In this document: positions 8,513-16,046 of the stretch, in pieces
Layout of the letters: each line of letters opens with the position of its first letter
Numbering within the stretch: the first letter of the stretch is position 1
Assembly: GCA_944388405.1 (NCBI GenBank)
Contig: CALXIQ010000038.1
Span: 29,578-93,577 of the forward strand
DNA from: an uncultured Ruminococcus sp.
GTDB taxonomy: Bacteria > Bacillota > Clostridia > Oscillospirales > Ruminococcaceae
DNA length: 64,000 bases
Direction of reading: 5' to 3'
Notes under the pieces: generated by a model
Databases searched by the model: none
Seen by the model: only the letters and a program-made list of their open reading frames with translations
Told to the model about the DNA's origin: nothing
Program-made: the position numbers and the translations under genes

Positions 8513-9397
8513 CTATGCATTAGCGTTGTTACGATACTCTCCGGGAGTCATGCCAAGATGCTTTTTAAAGGTGCGGTTAAAGTAGGGCACATTTTCAAAG
8601 CCGGAATCGGAGGCGATTTCTATTATGCTTTCGTCGGTGGTGGTAAGCAGCAGACAGGCGTGCTTAAGCCGTCGGCGTATAATGTAGGTTGACACCGAGC
8701 AGTTCATTACCTTGTGAAAATAAGAGGAAAAATAATTCTGATTCATGTGAACAATTTCGGAAAGTCCTTTTAAGGTAACCGGCTCTCTGAAATTTGCGTC
8801 TATGTAGTTTATGGCATCGATTATGCGAATGTATTCATTTTGAAACTTGAGAATTTTTTCGGAATACCTGCCTGTTTCCTCAAAGCGGCGGTAGAGCAGC
8901 GCCAGTAGCTTTAACAGCAGCGACTTTATTACCAGCTGATACCCTGCGGCCTTCTGATTCCATTCACGTTCGATTTCGTAAATTGTTTCGGTAATATCCT
9001 TTGGAACAGCCTCCGCCGCCAATCGGTGCTTGAAGCCGTCCTTCCATTCGTAGAAAGCCTTGATATAAAGATAATCCATTTCATCGTTGCGCCACACCAG
9101 CTCAGGGTCAAAGATAATAACCATAAGTTCCATATCGTCGGTGGTGTTTGCCGCATAGTGAAATTCATAGTTGTTGATAACAAATATATCGTTTTTGTTT
9201 ATGGGGTAGGAGCTTTCGCCGATATAATATGTCCCCCCAGAGGAAAGCGCCATGTTGATTTCAAGGCAGTAGTGATTGTGCATATATACGTTTCCGTTTT
9301 TAACGTTCTCTGCCGAAAAGCCCTTGCCCTTAAAAACGGTGAAGGGAAATTTTTTATCAAGTCTGAAAACTTCGGTTATATGTTCCGTATCAATCAT
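8513..9397 (-). CDS. AraC family transcriptional regulator
   Basis: A 294-residue regulator with an N-terminal cupin-type sensor half (MHNHYCLEINMALSSG, then a beta-rich stretch) and a C-terminal pair of helix-turn-helix motifs. The AraC signature is in the last 45 residues (IASDSGFENVPYFNRTFKK, then GMTPGEYR). I chose ATG at 9397 because GAGGAG lies just upstream; longer in-frame starts have no such site and would run through the promoter. Members of this type sense sugars or metabolites and usually activate adjacent catabolic genes. It converges on the glycyl radical and GH94 locus, which is its most likely target, although no operator could be identified. A consensus promoter lies immediately upstream. 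Confidence 0.9.
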   Translation of the reverse strand: MIDTEHITEVFRLDKKFPFTVFKGKGFSAENVKNGNVYMHNHYCLEINMALSSGGTYYIGESSYPINKNDIFVINNYEFHYAANTTDDMELMVIIFDPELVWRNDEMDYLYIKAFYEWKDGFKHRLAAEAVPKDITETIYEIEREWNQKAAGYQLVIKSLLLKLLALLYRRFEETGRYSEKILKFQNEYIRIIDAINYIDANFREPVTLKGLSEIVHMNQNYFSSYFHKVMNCSVSTYIIRRRLKHACLLLTTTDESIIEIASDSGFENVPYFNRTFKKHLGMTPGEYRNNANA

Positions 9398-9424
9398 CTC
9401 CTCACCATGAAACTCTATACTAAA

Positions 9425-9453
9425 ATTATATGAAATCTTATGACAAAAGTCAA
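9425..9453 (-). promoter_or_regulatory. Sigma-A promoter of the AraC regulator
   Basis: On the minus strand TTGACT (9453-9448) is followed after 17 bases by a perfect TATAAT (9430-9425). It is about 30 bases from the chosen start codon, giving a short leader. Confidence 0.8.
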
Positions 9454-9510
9454 TAACATAAACTGCAATCGTCAACAACATTAATCGGAATATACTTACT
9501 CCGATACTTA

Positions 9511-9556
9511 AAACGGACCGTCGCACCATTTCATTTTGGCGCAGCGATCCGTTTGT
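9511..9556 (-). terminator. Terminator of the heat-shock operon
   Basis: Just after dnaJ the minus strand forms a long stem (ACGGATCGCTGCGCCA with TGGTGCGACGGTCCGT, loop AAATGAAA) followed by TTTTAAG. Stem length and position support a rho-independent terminator. Confidence 0.8.
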
Positions 9557-9561
9557 TTTGA

Positions 9562-10713
9562 TTATTTGAATTTATCTTTAAGCTTGTCAAAGAAGTTTTG
9601 TCTCTTCTGATAATTCTTATTTGATAAAGAATCATCAAACTTTTTAAGCAGATTCTTTTGCTCTTTCGTCAGGTTTTTAGGAATTTCAACATTTACCCGA
9701 ACGTAATGGTCTCCACGGTCGGAGCGGTAAAGCTTCTTAATTCCTTTGCCTCTCAGACGGAACACGGTGTTGGGCTGTGTGCCTTCGGGAACGGTATATT
9801 TAACCTTTCCGTCAACAGTAGGAACAACTATCTCGCCGCCGAGAGTTGCCTGAGTGTAAGTAAGGGGCACATCCGTCCATACGTCGTAGCCGTCACGCTC
9901 AAAAATCGGGTCGGGACGAACTGTAACGTGAACATGCAAATCTCCGCTTTGTCCGCCGTTGATACCTGCATGGCCGCCGCCCTGAATTCTCAGGGTCTGA
10001 CCGTCGTCAACGCCTGCCGGTATTTCAATTTCCTTAGTTGAAGTCCTCCTTACCTGACCCTTTCCGGAGCAAGTACGGCATGGAGTTTCTATAATCTTAC
10101 CCGTTCCCGAGCAGCGGCTGCACCTTGAAGTTGAGGCAATGTTTCCAAAAGGCGTCCGCTGAGAAACTCTTACCTGACCTGTGCCGTGACAATCAGGACA
10201 GGTTTTGGGACTCGTTCCTGCTGCAGCGCCTGTGCCGTGACAGTCGGGACAATTTTCAAGCCGGTTAATTCTTACCGTAGCCTTCTTGCCTGTGCAAGCT
10301 TCCATAAAGTCTATAGCGATGCTTGCCTCAATATCTCCGCCACGTCTTGGGGCGTTGGGATTTGAGGACCTGCTTGTGCCGCCGAAACCGCCAAAGAAGG
10401 AATTGAGTATATCGTCCATACCTCCGAAGCCGCCGAAACCGCTAAAACCGCTGAATCCGCCGCCCTGACCTGCGCCGTAGTTGGGGTCAACTCCCGCATG
10501 ACCGAACTGATCGTATTTTGCTTTCTTATCCGGGTCTGACAAAACCTCGTAGGCTTCGTTTACCTCCTTAAACTTTGCCTCACATTCCTTATCGTCAGGA
10601 TGCAGATCGGGATGATACTGCTTGGCAAGCTTTCGGAAGGCTTTTTTTATTTCATCGTCTGACGCGCTTTTTGAAACGCCCAGCACCTCATAGTAATCTC
10701 TTTTTTCTGCCAT
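9562..10713 (-). CDS. dnaJ: Chaperone protein DnaJ
   Basis: A complete 383-residue type I DnaJ, the co-chaperone that stimulates DnaK ATPase and delivers unfolded proteins. The J-domain at residues 1-70 contains the HPD motif ([11 protein letters not shown]). A Gly/Phe-rich linker ([13 protein letters not shown]) follows, then four zinc-finger repeats of the CxxCxGxG type (CPDCHGTG twice, [16 protein letters not shown]), then the C-terminal peptide-binding domains. Length is normal. AGGGAG precedes the ATG by eight bases. It is the last gene of hrcA-grpE-dnaK-dnaJ, 212 bases after dnaK, a longer gap than elsewhere in the operon and one that contains a stable hairpin. Expression should follow HrcA/CIRCE control. 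Confidence 0.98.
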   Translation of the reverse strand: MAEKRDYYEVLGVSKSASDDEIKKAFRKLAKQYHPDLHPDDKECEAKFKEVNEAYEVLSDPDKKAKYDQFGHAGVDPNYGAGQGGGFSGFSGFGGFGGMDDILNSFFGGFGGTSRSSNPNAPRRGGDIEASIAIDFMEACTGKKATVRINRLENCPDCHGTGAAAGTSPKTCPDCHGTGQVRVSQRTPFGNIASTSRCSRCSGTGKIIETPCRTCSGKGQVRRTSTKEIEIPAGVDDGQTLRIQGGGHAGINGGQSGDLHVHVTVRPDPIFERDGYDVWTDVPLTYTQATLGGEIVVPTVDGKVKYTVPEGTQPNTVFRLRGKGIKKLYRSDRGDHYVRVNVEIPKNLTKEQKNLLKKFDDSLSNKNYQKRQNFFDKLKDKFK

Positions 10714-10863
10714 ATTACATACTCCCTTATATAGGGCGAAAGCCCGTCGTTAAACAAACCGCTTCACAGCGGATTATGCAGCTTTGATTATACCTTCAGC
10801 TTTGTACATCTCCCTTGAATCGGGCGAGCTTGAGCCTCGTCGCTGCGGTTATATACAGCCTAA

Positions 10864-10908
10864 CCGCAGAGCAAAGCCAATCACTCACGATTGACTAAAG
10901 CTCTGCGG
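10864..10908 (-). other. Stable stem-loop in the dnaK-dnaJ gap
   Basis: CCGCAGAGC and GCTCTGCGG form a nine-pair outer stem, and CAATC pairs with GATTG inside it. No T run follows in the transcribed (minus) direction, so it is more likely an mRNA processing or stability element, or a weak attenuator, than a full terminator. Two shorter inverted repeats lie nearer dnaJ (near 10736-10780). Confidence 0.6.
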
Positions 10909-10925
10909 CCGGATGCTATTTATTT

Positions 10926-12776
10926 TTATTCGGCGTCTGTAAACTCTGCGTCGATTACGTCATCGCCGCCGTTGTTTGTGCTGCCGCCCTGTGAGGATGT
11001 TCCACCCATGTTCTGACCGCCTGCAGCCTGCTGAGACTGCGCTGCCTGCTGATAAACGTTTGTAGCAATCTTCTGGAAAGTTTCCTCAAGATCCTTGTGC
11101 TTAGCCTTGATGTCGTCGATATTGGTTCCCTTGAGCGCTTCCTTCAAAGCGTCTATCTTAGCTTGACACTGGGATTTTTCATTAGCAGGAACCTTGTCTC
11201 CGAACTCGCCAAGAGCCTTTTCAGCCTGGAATGCCAGCTGGTCTGCCTGGTTTCTTGCGTCAACCTCTTCCTTCTTCTTAGCGTCCTCAGCTGCAAAAGC
11301 CTCAGCTTCCTTAACCGCCTTATCTATATCCTCCTTGGACATATTTGTGGAAGAAGTGATTGTAATATTCTGCTCCTTGCCTGTGCCAAGGTCCTTAGCG
11401 GAAACATGAACGATACCGTTGGCGTCGATATCGAAAGTTACCTCAATCTGAGGAATACCTCTGGGTGCGGGAGCGATTCCGTCAAGTCTGAACATACCAA
11501 GCTGCTTATTGTCCTTTGCAAACTCTCTTTCACCCTGAAGAACGTTAATGTCAACAGCCGACTGATTATCTGCCGCAGTTGAGAATATCTGAGATTTCTT
11601 TGTAGGAATCGTAGTGTTTCTCTCGATGATCTTTGTGCAGATACCGCCCATTGTTTCAAGTCCCAGCGAAAGGGGAGTAACGTCAAGCAGCAGCAAACCG
11701 TCTTTTACATCGCCTGCGAGAACTCCGCCCTGGTATGCAGCGCCGAGAGCAACGCACTCGTCCGGGTTGATGCCCTTGAAAGGCTCCTTGCCCATGTGCT
11801 TCTTTACCGCTTCCTGAACGGCTGGGATTCTTGTAGAACCGCCTACCATAAGAACCTTCTGGAGGTCGGATGGAGCAAGTCCCGCATCTGAAAGCGCCTG
11901 ACGAACAGGACCCATTGTTGCTTCTACAAGGTCAGCTGTCATTTCGTTGAATTTAGCCTGAGTAAGGGTCATCTCAAGGTGCTTAGGACCTGTAGCGTCA
12001 GCTGTAATAAACGGCAGGCTGATTGTTGAGGAAGCTGTGGACGAAAGCTCGATCTTAGCCTTTTCAGCGGCTTCCTTAAGTCTCTGCATAGCCATTTTAT
12101 CATTTGAAAGGTCAACGCCTTCTGACTTCTTGAACTCGCTTACCATCCAATCGATGATTCTCTGGTCAAAGTCATCGCCGCCCAGACGGTTGTTTCCGGC
12201 GGTTGCAAGAACCTCAGTTACGCCATCGCCCATCTCAATGATAGATACATCGAAGGTACCGCCGCCCAGGTCGTAAACCATTATCTTCTGGTCCTCTTCC
12301 TTATCGATTCCATAAGCAAGCGCTGCAGCTGTAGGTTCGTTGATAATTCTTCTTACGTTAAGACCGGCGATCTGACCCGCGTCCTTTGTAGCCTGTCTCT
12401 GCGCATCGGTAAAGTAAGCAGGAACCGTAATAACAGCATCTGTTACCTTTTCGCCAAGATAAGCCTCTGCATCTGTTTTAAGCTTCTGAAGGATCATAGC
12501 CGAGATCTCCTGAGGAGTATATTCCTTTCCTCCCATCTTAGCCTTGTAATCCGAACCCATATGTCTCTTGATAGAGATTACAGTGTTATCAAAGTTTGTT
12601 ACTGCCTGTCTTTTAGCGACCTGACCTATAAGTCTGTCGCCGTTTTTGGAAACACCAACAACAGAAGGTGTTGTTCTTGCGCCTTCGCTGTTAGGAATAA
12701 CTACAGCTTCGCCGCCTTCCATAACTGCTACACAGGAGTTTGTTGTACCTAAATCTATACCAATAATTTTGCTCAT
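10926..12776 (-). CDS. dnaK: Chaperone protein DnaK (Hsp70)
   Basis: A complete 616-residue Hsp70 with its ATPase start ([18 protein letters not shown]), the [17 protein letters not shown] and [12 protein letters not shown] signatures, a substrate-binding domain beginning near [13 protein letters not shown], and a helical lid ending in [12 protein letters not shown], which is typical of DnaK. It folds nascent and stress-damaged proteins in the cytoplasm with DnaJ and GrpE. AAAGGAAG lies upstream of the ATG. It sits between grpE and dnaJ in the standard Firmicutes order, 78 bases after grpE. No unusual residues were noticed. Confidence 0.99.
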   Translation of the reverse strand: MSKIIGIDLGTTNSCVAVMEGGEAVVIPNSEGARTTPSVVGVSKNGDRLIGQVAKRQAVTNFDNTVISIKRHMGSDYKAKMGGKEYTPQEISAMILQKLKTDAEAYLGEKVTDAVITVPAYFTDAQRQATKDAGQIAGLNVRRIINEPTAAALAYGIDKEEDQKIMVYDLGGGTFDVSIIEMGDGVTEVLATAGNNRLGGDDFDQRIIDWMVSEFKKSEGVDLSNDKMAMQRLKEAAEKAKIELSSTASSTISLPFITADATGPKHLEMTLTQAKFNEMTADLVEATMGPVRQALSDAGLAPSDLQKVLMVGGSTRIPAVQEAVKKHMGKEPFKGINPDECVALGAAYQGGVLAGDVKDGLLLLDVTPLSLGLETMGGICTKIIERNTTIPTKKSQIFSTAADNQSAVDINVLQGEREFAKDNKQLGMFRLDGIAPAPRGIPQIEVTFDIDANGIVHVSAKDLGTGKEQNITITSSTNMSKEDIDKAVKEAEAFAAEDAKKKEEVDARNQADQLAFQAEKALGEFGDKVPANEKSQCQAKIDALKEALKGTNIDDIKAKHKDLEETFQKIATNVYQQAAQSQQAAGGQNMGGTSSQGGSTNNGGDDVIDAEFTDAE

Positions 12777-12854
12777 AAAAATCTTCCTTTCAAATTGTAT
12801 TTATATTTCTATGCAAACCGTTTGCTGTCCGGGCAAAACGTTACATTGCTCAGC

Positions 12855-13433
12855 CTACGGATTCGCCACAACTACCATGGCGTATCTTATTACCTTGCCG
12901 CCGATTTTATATCCTTTCTGGAAAGTCTGTGCTACCACATTCTCTCCCAGCTCAGGGTCTTCGATCTGATTTACGGCGTTGGCGATGTTGGGGTCAAAGG
13001 TTTCTCCTGTCGGATCTATTATTTCAACTCCAAGCTTTTTAAGACATTCGCCAAACTGCTTAAAAATCATTTCCACGCCCTGCTTGTAGGTCTCATCTGT
13101 GGTTTCGGCTTCAAGGGCCCTCTCAAAATTATCGAATATGGGAAGTATCTCACCTATTGCGTTGCCCTTTACGGTATCCGTAATTTCAAGCCTTTCCTTT
13201 GCTGAACGCTTTCTGAAGTTATCATACTCCGCCATAAGCCTCAGATACTTATCATTAGCGGCGTCAAGCTGTTCTTTCAGCTTTTCCTCTTCGCTTTTTT
13301 CAGGTTCCTTTGGCTTATCTTTTTTGTCTTTGTCTTTTTCAGCCGTATCCTCCTTTTTGGTTGTCTCCGTTTCACTTTTGTTTGTTTCCTTTTGCTCTTT
13401 CTGTTCTTCTAAGATTTCCTTTTCATCTGCCAA
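12855..13433 (-). CDS. grpE: Nucleotide exchange factor GrpE
   Basis: GrpE releases ADP from DnaK. The protein has a very charged, low-complexity N-terminus rich in Lys and Glu, a long coiled coil (from EEEKLKEQLDAANDKYLRLMAEYDNFRKR-like sequence), and the C-terminal beta domain ending KGYKIGGKVIRYAMVVV. I chose a TTG start at 13433 giving 192 residues (MADEKEILEE...), with CAGG upstream and a 19-base gap from the hrcA stop. In-frame ATG codons at 13472 and 13481 would overlap hrcA and have poorly spaced binding sites, but they cannot be excluded. Co-transcribed with hrcA, dnaK and dnaJ. Confidence 0.93.
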   Translation of the reverse strand: MADEKEILEEQKEQKETNKSETETTKKEDTAEKDKDKKDKPKEPEKSEEEKLKEQLDAANDKYLRLMAEYDNFRKRSAKERLEITDTVKGNAIGEILPIFDNFERALEAETTDETYKQGVEMIFKQFGECLKKLGVEIIDPTGETFDPNIANAVNQIEDPELGENVVAQTFQKGYKIGGKVIRYAMVVVANP

Positions 13434-13452
13434 TTTATCACGCCTGCCTTTC

Positions 13453-14481
13453 TTAGTTGTTTTTTTCCTCATCGGACTCATCACCTTCTTCGGATATCAG
13501 ATCGGTTATGCGCTGAGAAAAATACTCAAGATACGGAATAAACTTTGCATAGTCTATTCTCATAGGTCCTATAAGTCCCAGAGCGCCTGCCTGTCTGCCA
13601 TCCTTTCGGAAAGGAGCCGCAATAAAAGACGAATTGTGTATCACAAATTCATCCTTTTCAGGAGAAAACATCACCTGCAAGCCGCTGAAGCTCTCATTGA
13701 TAAAAGACATTATCTCCTGTTTATTGTCAAGGAAGCTTATGATCTCATTCTGGTTGATTTCCTTGCAGGTCAGCAGATTTGCCGCACCGGTAACCGAAAT
13801 GTCCTGCGCCACAAGTTCCTCCGAAAGCTTTACAAGCTCAGAAACCAGCGGAGCTAAAGTCATCATATAAGCTCCCATAGCTGTCTTTATATTATCAAAC
13901 ATCTCTTCGGAAATATCGCCCAGCGCAACTCCCTGAAGATTCTGCTGAAGATAATTATCAAAAAACTCAAGCTGCTCATGAGAAAGGTCAAATTCAAGCC
14001 TGCACACCTTATTTTTGATAGTTCCGTTGGATGTTATCATCAGAATAACATACATTCTCTTTCCGGTAGGTATGACCTCCACCTTAGAGATGATTGAAAA
14101 CCTCGGCGTTGCGTTTGCCACAACGGTAGCGCACTTTGTAAGCTCCGCCAGCGCCATTGAAGCCGACTGCACCAGAGCCTCCTCTGTTACCGCTCCCTTT
14201 GGAAGCATTGCGTCAAGCTTTTGCTTTTCCTCGTCGCTAAGCTGATTGTCCTGAGCAAGATTATCAACGTAAACTCGGTATCCAAGGTAAGTCGGTATCC
14301 TTCCTGCAGAAGTATGGGGCTGTTCAAGGTACCCCTGCTTCTCAAGCTCCGCCATTTCGTTGCGTATTGTTGCGGACGAAGCTTTTACATATGACATTAT
14401 GGCTTTTGAACCGACAGGCTCGCCGGTTACAAGATATTCTTCAACCACCGCAGTAAGTATCTTTAATTTTCTGCCGTCCAC
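13453..14481 (-). CDS. hrcA: Heat-inducible transcription repressor HrcA
   Basis: A 342-residue HrcA with an N-terminal winged helix (MDGRKLKILTAVVEEYL, then SSATIRNEMAELEKQGYL) and a regulatory domain including GKRMYVILMITSNG and a region ending in GPMRIDYAKFIPYLEYF. HrcA binds CIRCE repeats and represses chaperone operons until stress reduces its activity, with GroEL helping it fold in known cases. The start is GTG at 14481 with GAAAGG just upstream. It is the first gene of the operon and its control region has two overlapping CIRCE elements, so it should repress its own transcription. Confidence 0.97.
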   Translation of the reverse strand: MDGRKLKILTAVVEEYLVTGEPVGSKAIMSYVKASSATIRNEMAELEKQGYLEQPHTSAGRIPTYLGYRVYVDNLAQDNQLSDEEKQKLDAMLPKGAVTEEALVQSASMALAELTKCATVVANATPRFSIISKVEVIPTGKRMYVILMITSNGTIKNKVCRLEFDLSHEQLEFFDNYLQQNLQGVALGDISEEMFDNIKTAMGAYMMTLAPLVSELVKLSEELVAQDISVTGAANLLTCKEINQNEIISFLDNKQEIMSFINESFSGLQVMFSPEKDEFVIHNSSFIAAPFRKDGRQAGALGLIGPMRIDYAKFIPYLEYFSQRITDLISEEGDESDEEKNN

Positions 14482-14503
14482 CCTTTCTCACCTGCCTGTT
14501 GAT

Positions 14504-14530
14504 TTAGCACTTGTTATTTTTGAGTGTTAG
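14504..14530. promoter_or_regulatory. Second, imperfect CIRCE element
   Basis: TTAGCACTT, nine bases, GAGTGTTAG. This follows the CIRCE consensus TTAGCACTC-N9-GAGTGCTAA with a mismatch in the left arm and two in the right arm. It shares its last four bases (TTAG, 14527-14530) with the perfect CIRCE, so the two sites overlap on opposite shoulders. It lies between the promoter and hrcA. Confidence 0.75.
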
Positions 14531-14553
14531 CACTCTATATCCTCGAGTGCTAA
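14527..14553. promoter_or_regulatory. CIRCE operator (HrcA binding site)
   Basis: TTAGCACTC, nine bases (TATATCCTC), GAGTGCTAA is an exact match to the published CIRCE consensus. It lies between the promoter of the heat-shock operon and the hrcA start, where HrcA binding blocks transcription. Confidence 0.98.
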
Positions 14554-14586
14554 TTATAGTTTATACCCTTTTTGTTACTTTGTCAA
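14553..14586 (-). promoter_or_regulatory. Promoter of hrcA-grpE-dnaK-dnaJ
   Basis: A perfect minus-strand TTGACA is at 14586-14581. The -10 is uncertain: TATAAA starts after 15 bases, TAAACT after 17, and TATAAT after 22, abutting the CIRCE. All choices place the operators at or just after the start site. Confidence 0.65.
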
Positions 14587-14890
14587 GTGGTTTCAAAAAA
14601 TTTTTTGACTAAATTTTATTTTTATTATCAGCAGCTTTTTGTGCAATCATACATATAACCCGCAATCAGGGCGGTGCAGCGGCACATTTTGGATGCAGAT
14701 AAATATATTTATAGATTTATATGGAAAAATATTTGTGCAACGAACCCAAAAAGATTACAAATCGGATACATAGGTTACAGCAAGGCTACAAAATTGTTTC
14801 AGAAAAGTAGTAAAACGCCGAGAAATCTGTTATAATATAATGCATGGGTATAACCATTATAAATATGCGTGATAAAACGCAGCTGAAAGG
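14587..14890. other. AT-rich intergenic region between divergent hrcA and the NlpC/P60 gene
   Basis: About 300 bases with no coding signal. Two overlapping TATAAT boxes at 14831-14841 probably form the -10 of the NlpC/P60 promoter, although no convincing -35 lies 17 bases upstream. Nothing else is recognised. Confidence 0.45.
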
Positions 14891-15934
14891 ATGATATTTA
14901 TTATAATCGGACAGTTAACGGCTTTGGCGCTATCGATGACAATGTCTGTTACATCGCTGGTGTCATTGCCGCAAGTTGATACGGCTGTCGATTGCTCGGC
15001 GAAGATTTTTACGACTGTAGCCTTGGTTTCAAGCAACAAGCTTTCCACGCCGCAGATTGAGATGAAAACTACATACGGAGATAAAATTGAAATTTTGCTG
15101 AACAACGCTTCGTCATATGAAGCCGGCACGGTGTTTCAAATCTTTGTAAGTGACAACCTCAGCAAAATAGTAGGGCTGTCACAGCTTGAAGCGGACGACA
15201 ATATGATTTGTCTTTACCACAATGGAAAATACTTTAAACCCTCTACACTTTACAGCATTAAGGTAAAGGCGCTGTGTCTGGGTGAGGAATCGGATTTTTC
15301 CGATACGGTTAAAGCCGAAACCAAATCAGAAACCTATTACTGCATAGACTCGGGAACACAGCTTTATGAGGCGCAAAATAAGAAGATGGTAAAGTCATAT
15401 GAGACAACCGAGCGTCAGTCGGTAGTGTGCCAGCTTTCAAACGCCAAAGGCACTCTTGTTTCAAGCCTTTCCGCCGATGTATACAGCGCAACATACATTA
15501 AAATCACCGAGGGCGATTACGCAGGCAAATACGTCAAGCTGGACGGCGGCGAAAATGTATATCGCATTTCAGAAAGTGAGGCAAAGCGTCGCATCGTCAG
15601 CGACTATGGCGCAAGCATGGACGGCGGCAGATATGTTTGGGGCGGTACAAGTTTTAAAGCTACCGACTGCTCGGGTCTTACAATGCAGTCTTATGCGCAG
15701 ATAGGAATGAACATATCCCACAGCGTAAGAACCCAGGCAACACTGGGAACGGCGGTAAGCCTTGATAACATGAAGCCCGGCGACATTCTGGTGCTCAACA
15801 ACTACAGCCATGTTGCAATGTATATCGGCAACGGTCAGATGGTTCATGCAATGAACTCATACGACGGCATTCAGATACAATCTTTATCCTATCTCCAGTA
15901 TTACACCGTGAATACGGTAAGAAGGCTTATCTGA
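14891..15934 (+). CDS. NlpC/P60 family cell-wall hydrolase, probably secreted
   Basis: A 347-residue protein with a hydrophobic N-terminus, a middle beta-rich part (fibronectin- and SH3-like by feel, residues 45-225) and a C-terminal NlpC/P60 peptidase domain. The catalytic cysteine is in TDCSGLTMQSY, the histidine in NNYSHVAMYIG, and GDILVLNN and MVHAMNSYDG are family blocks. Such enzymes cut peptide bonds in peptidoglycan stems (gamma-D-Glu-diaminopimelate). The ATG at 14891 directly abuts GAAAGG, which is too close for a normal binding site, and the N-terminus lacks the usual positive charges of a signal peptide, so the real start may be a later codon. A strong terminator follows. Confidence 0.88.
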   Translation: MIFIIIGQLTALALSMTMSVTSLVSLPQVDTAVDCSAKIFTTVALVSSNKLSTPQIEMKTTYGDKIEILLNNASSYEAGTVFQIFVSDNLSKIVGLSQLEADDNMICLYHNGKYFKPSTLYSIKVKALCLGEESDFSDTVKAETKSETYYCIDSGTQLYEAQNKKMVKSYETTERQSVVCQLSNAKGTLVSSLSADVYSATYIKITEGDYAGKYVKLDGGENVYRISESEAKRRIVSDYGASMDGGRYVWGGTSFKATDCSGLTMQSYAQIGMNISHSVRTQATLGTAVSLDNMKPGDILVLNNYSHVAMYIGNGQMVHAMNSYDGIQIQSLSYLQYYTVNTVRRLI

Positions 15935-15965
15935 GTGACACTAAAGCTTGAAGATAAACAATTAA

Positions 15966-16002
15966 ACCCCGATAAGAATCTGAAAATTCTTATCGGGGTT
16001 TT
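15966..16002. terminator. Bidirectional terminator between the NlpC/P60 and LTA-synthase-like genes
   Basis: CCCCGATAAGAAT and ATTCTTATCGGGG pair around CTGAAA and are followed by TTTT; upstream A residues serve the convergent gene on the other strand. Confidence 0.9.
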
Positions 16003-16046
16003 ATACTGCGCCTTGTATGCACAGAGTAAATTTTTATTCGGTGCGA

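Noticed and set aside
11097..11582. 161-codon plus-strand frame inside dnaK
   Set aside because: Antisense shadow of a highly conserved gene; its sequence has no family pattern.
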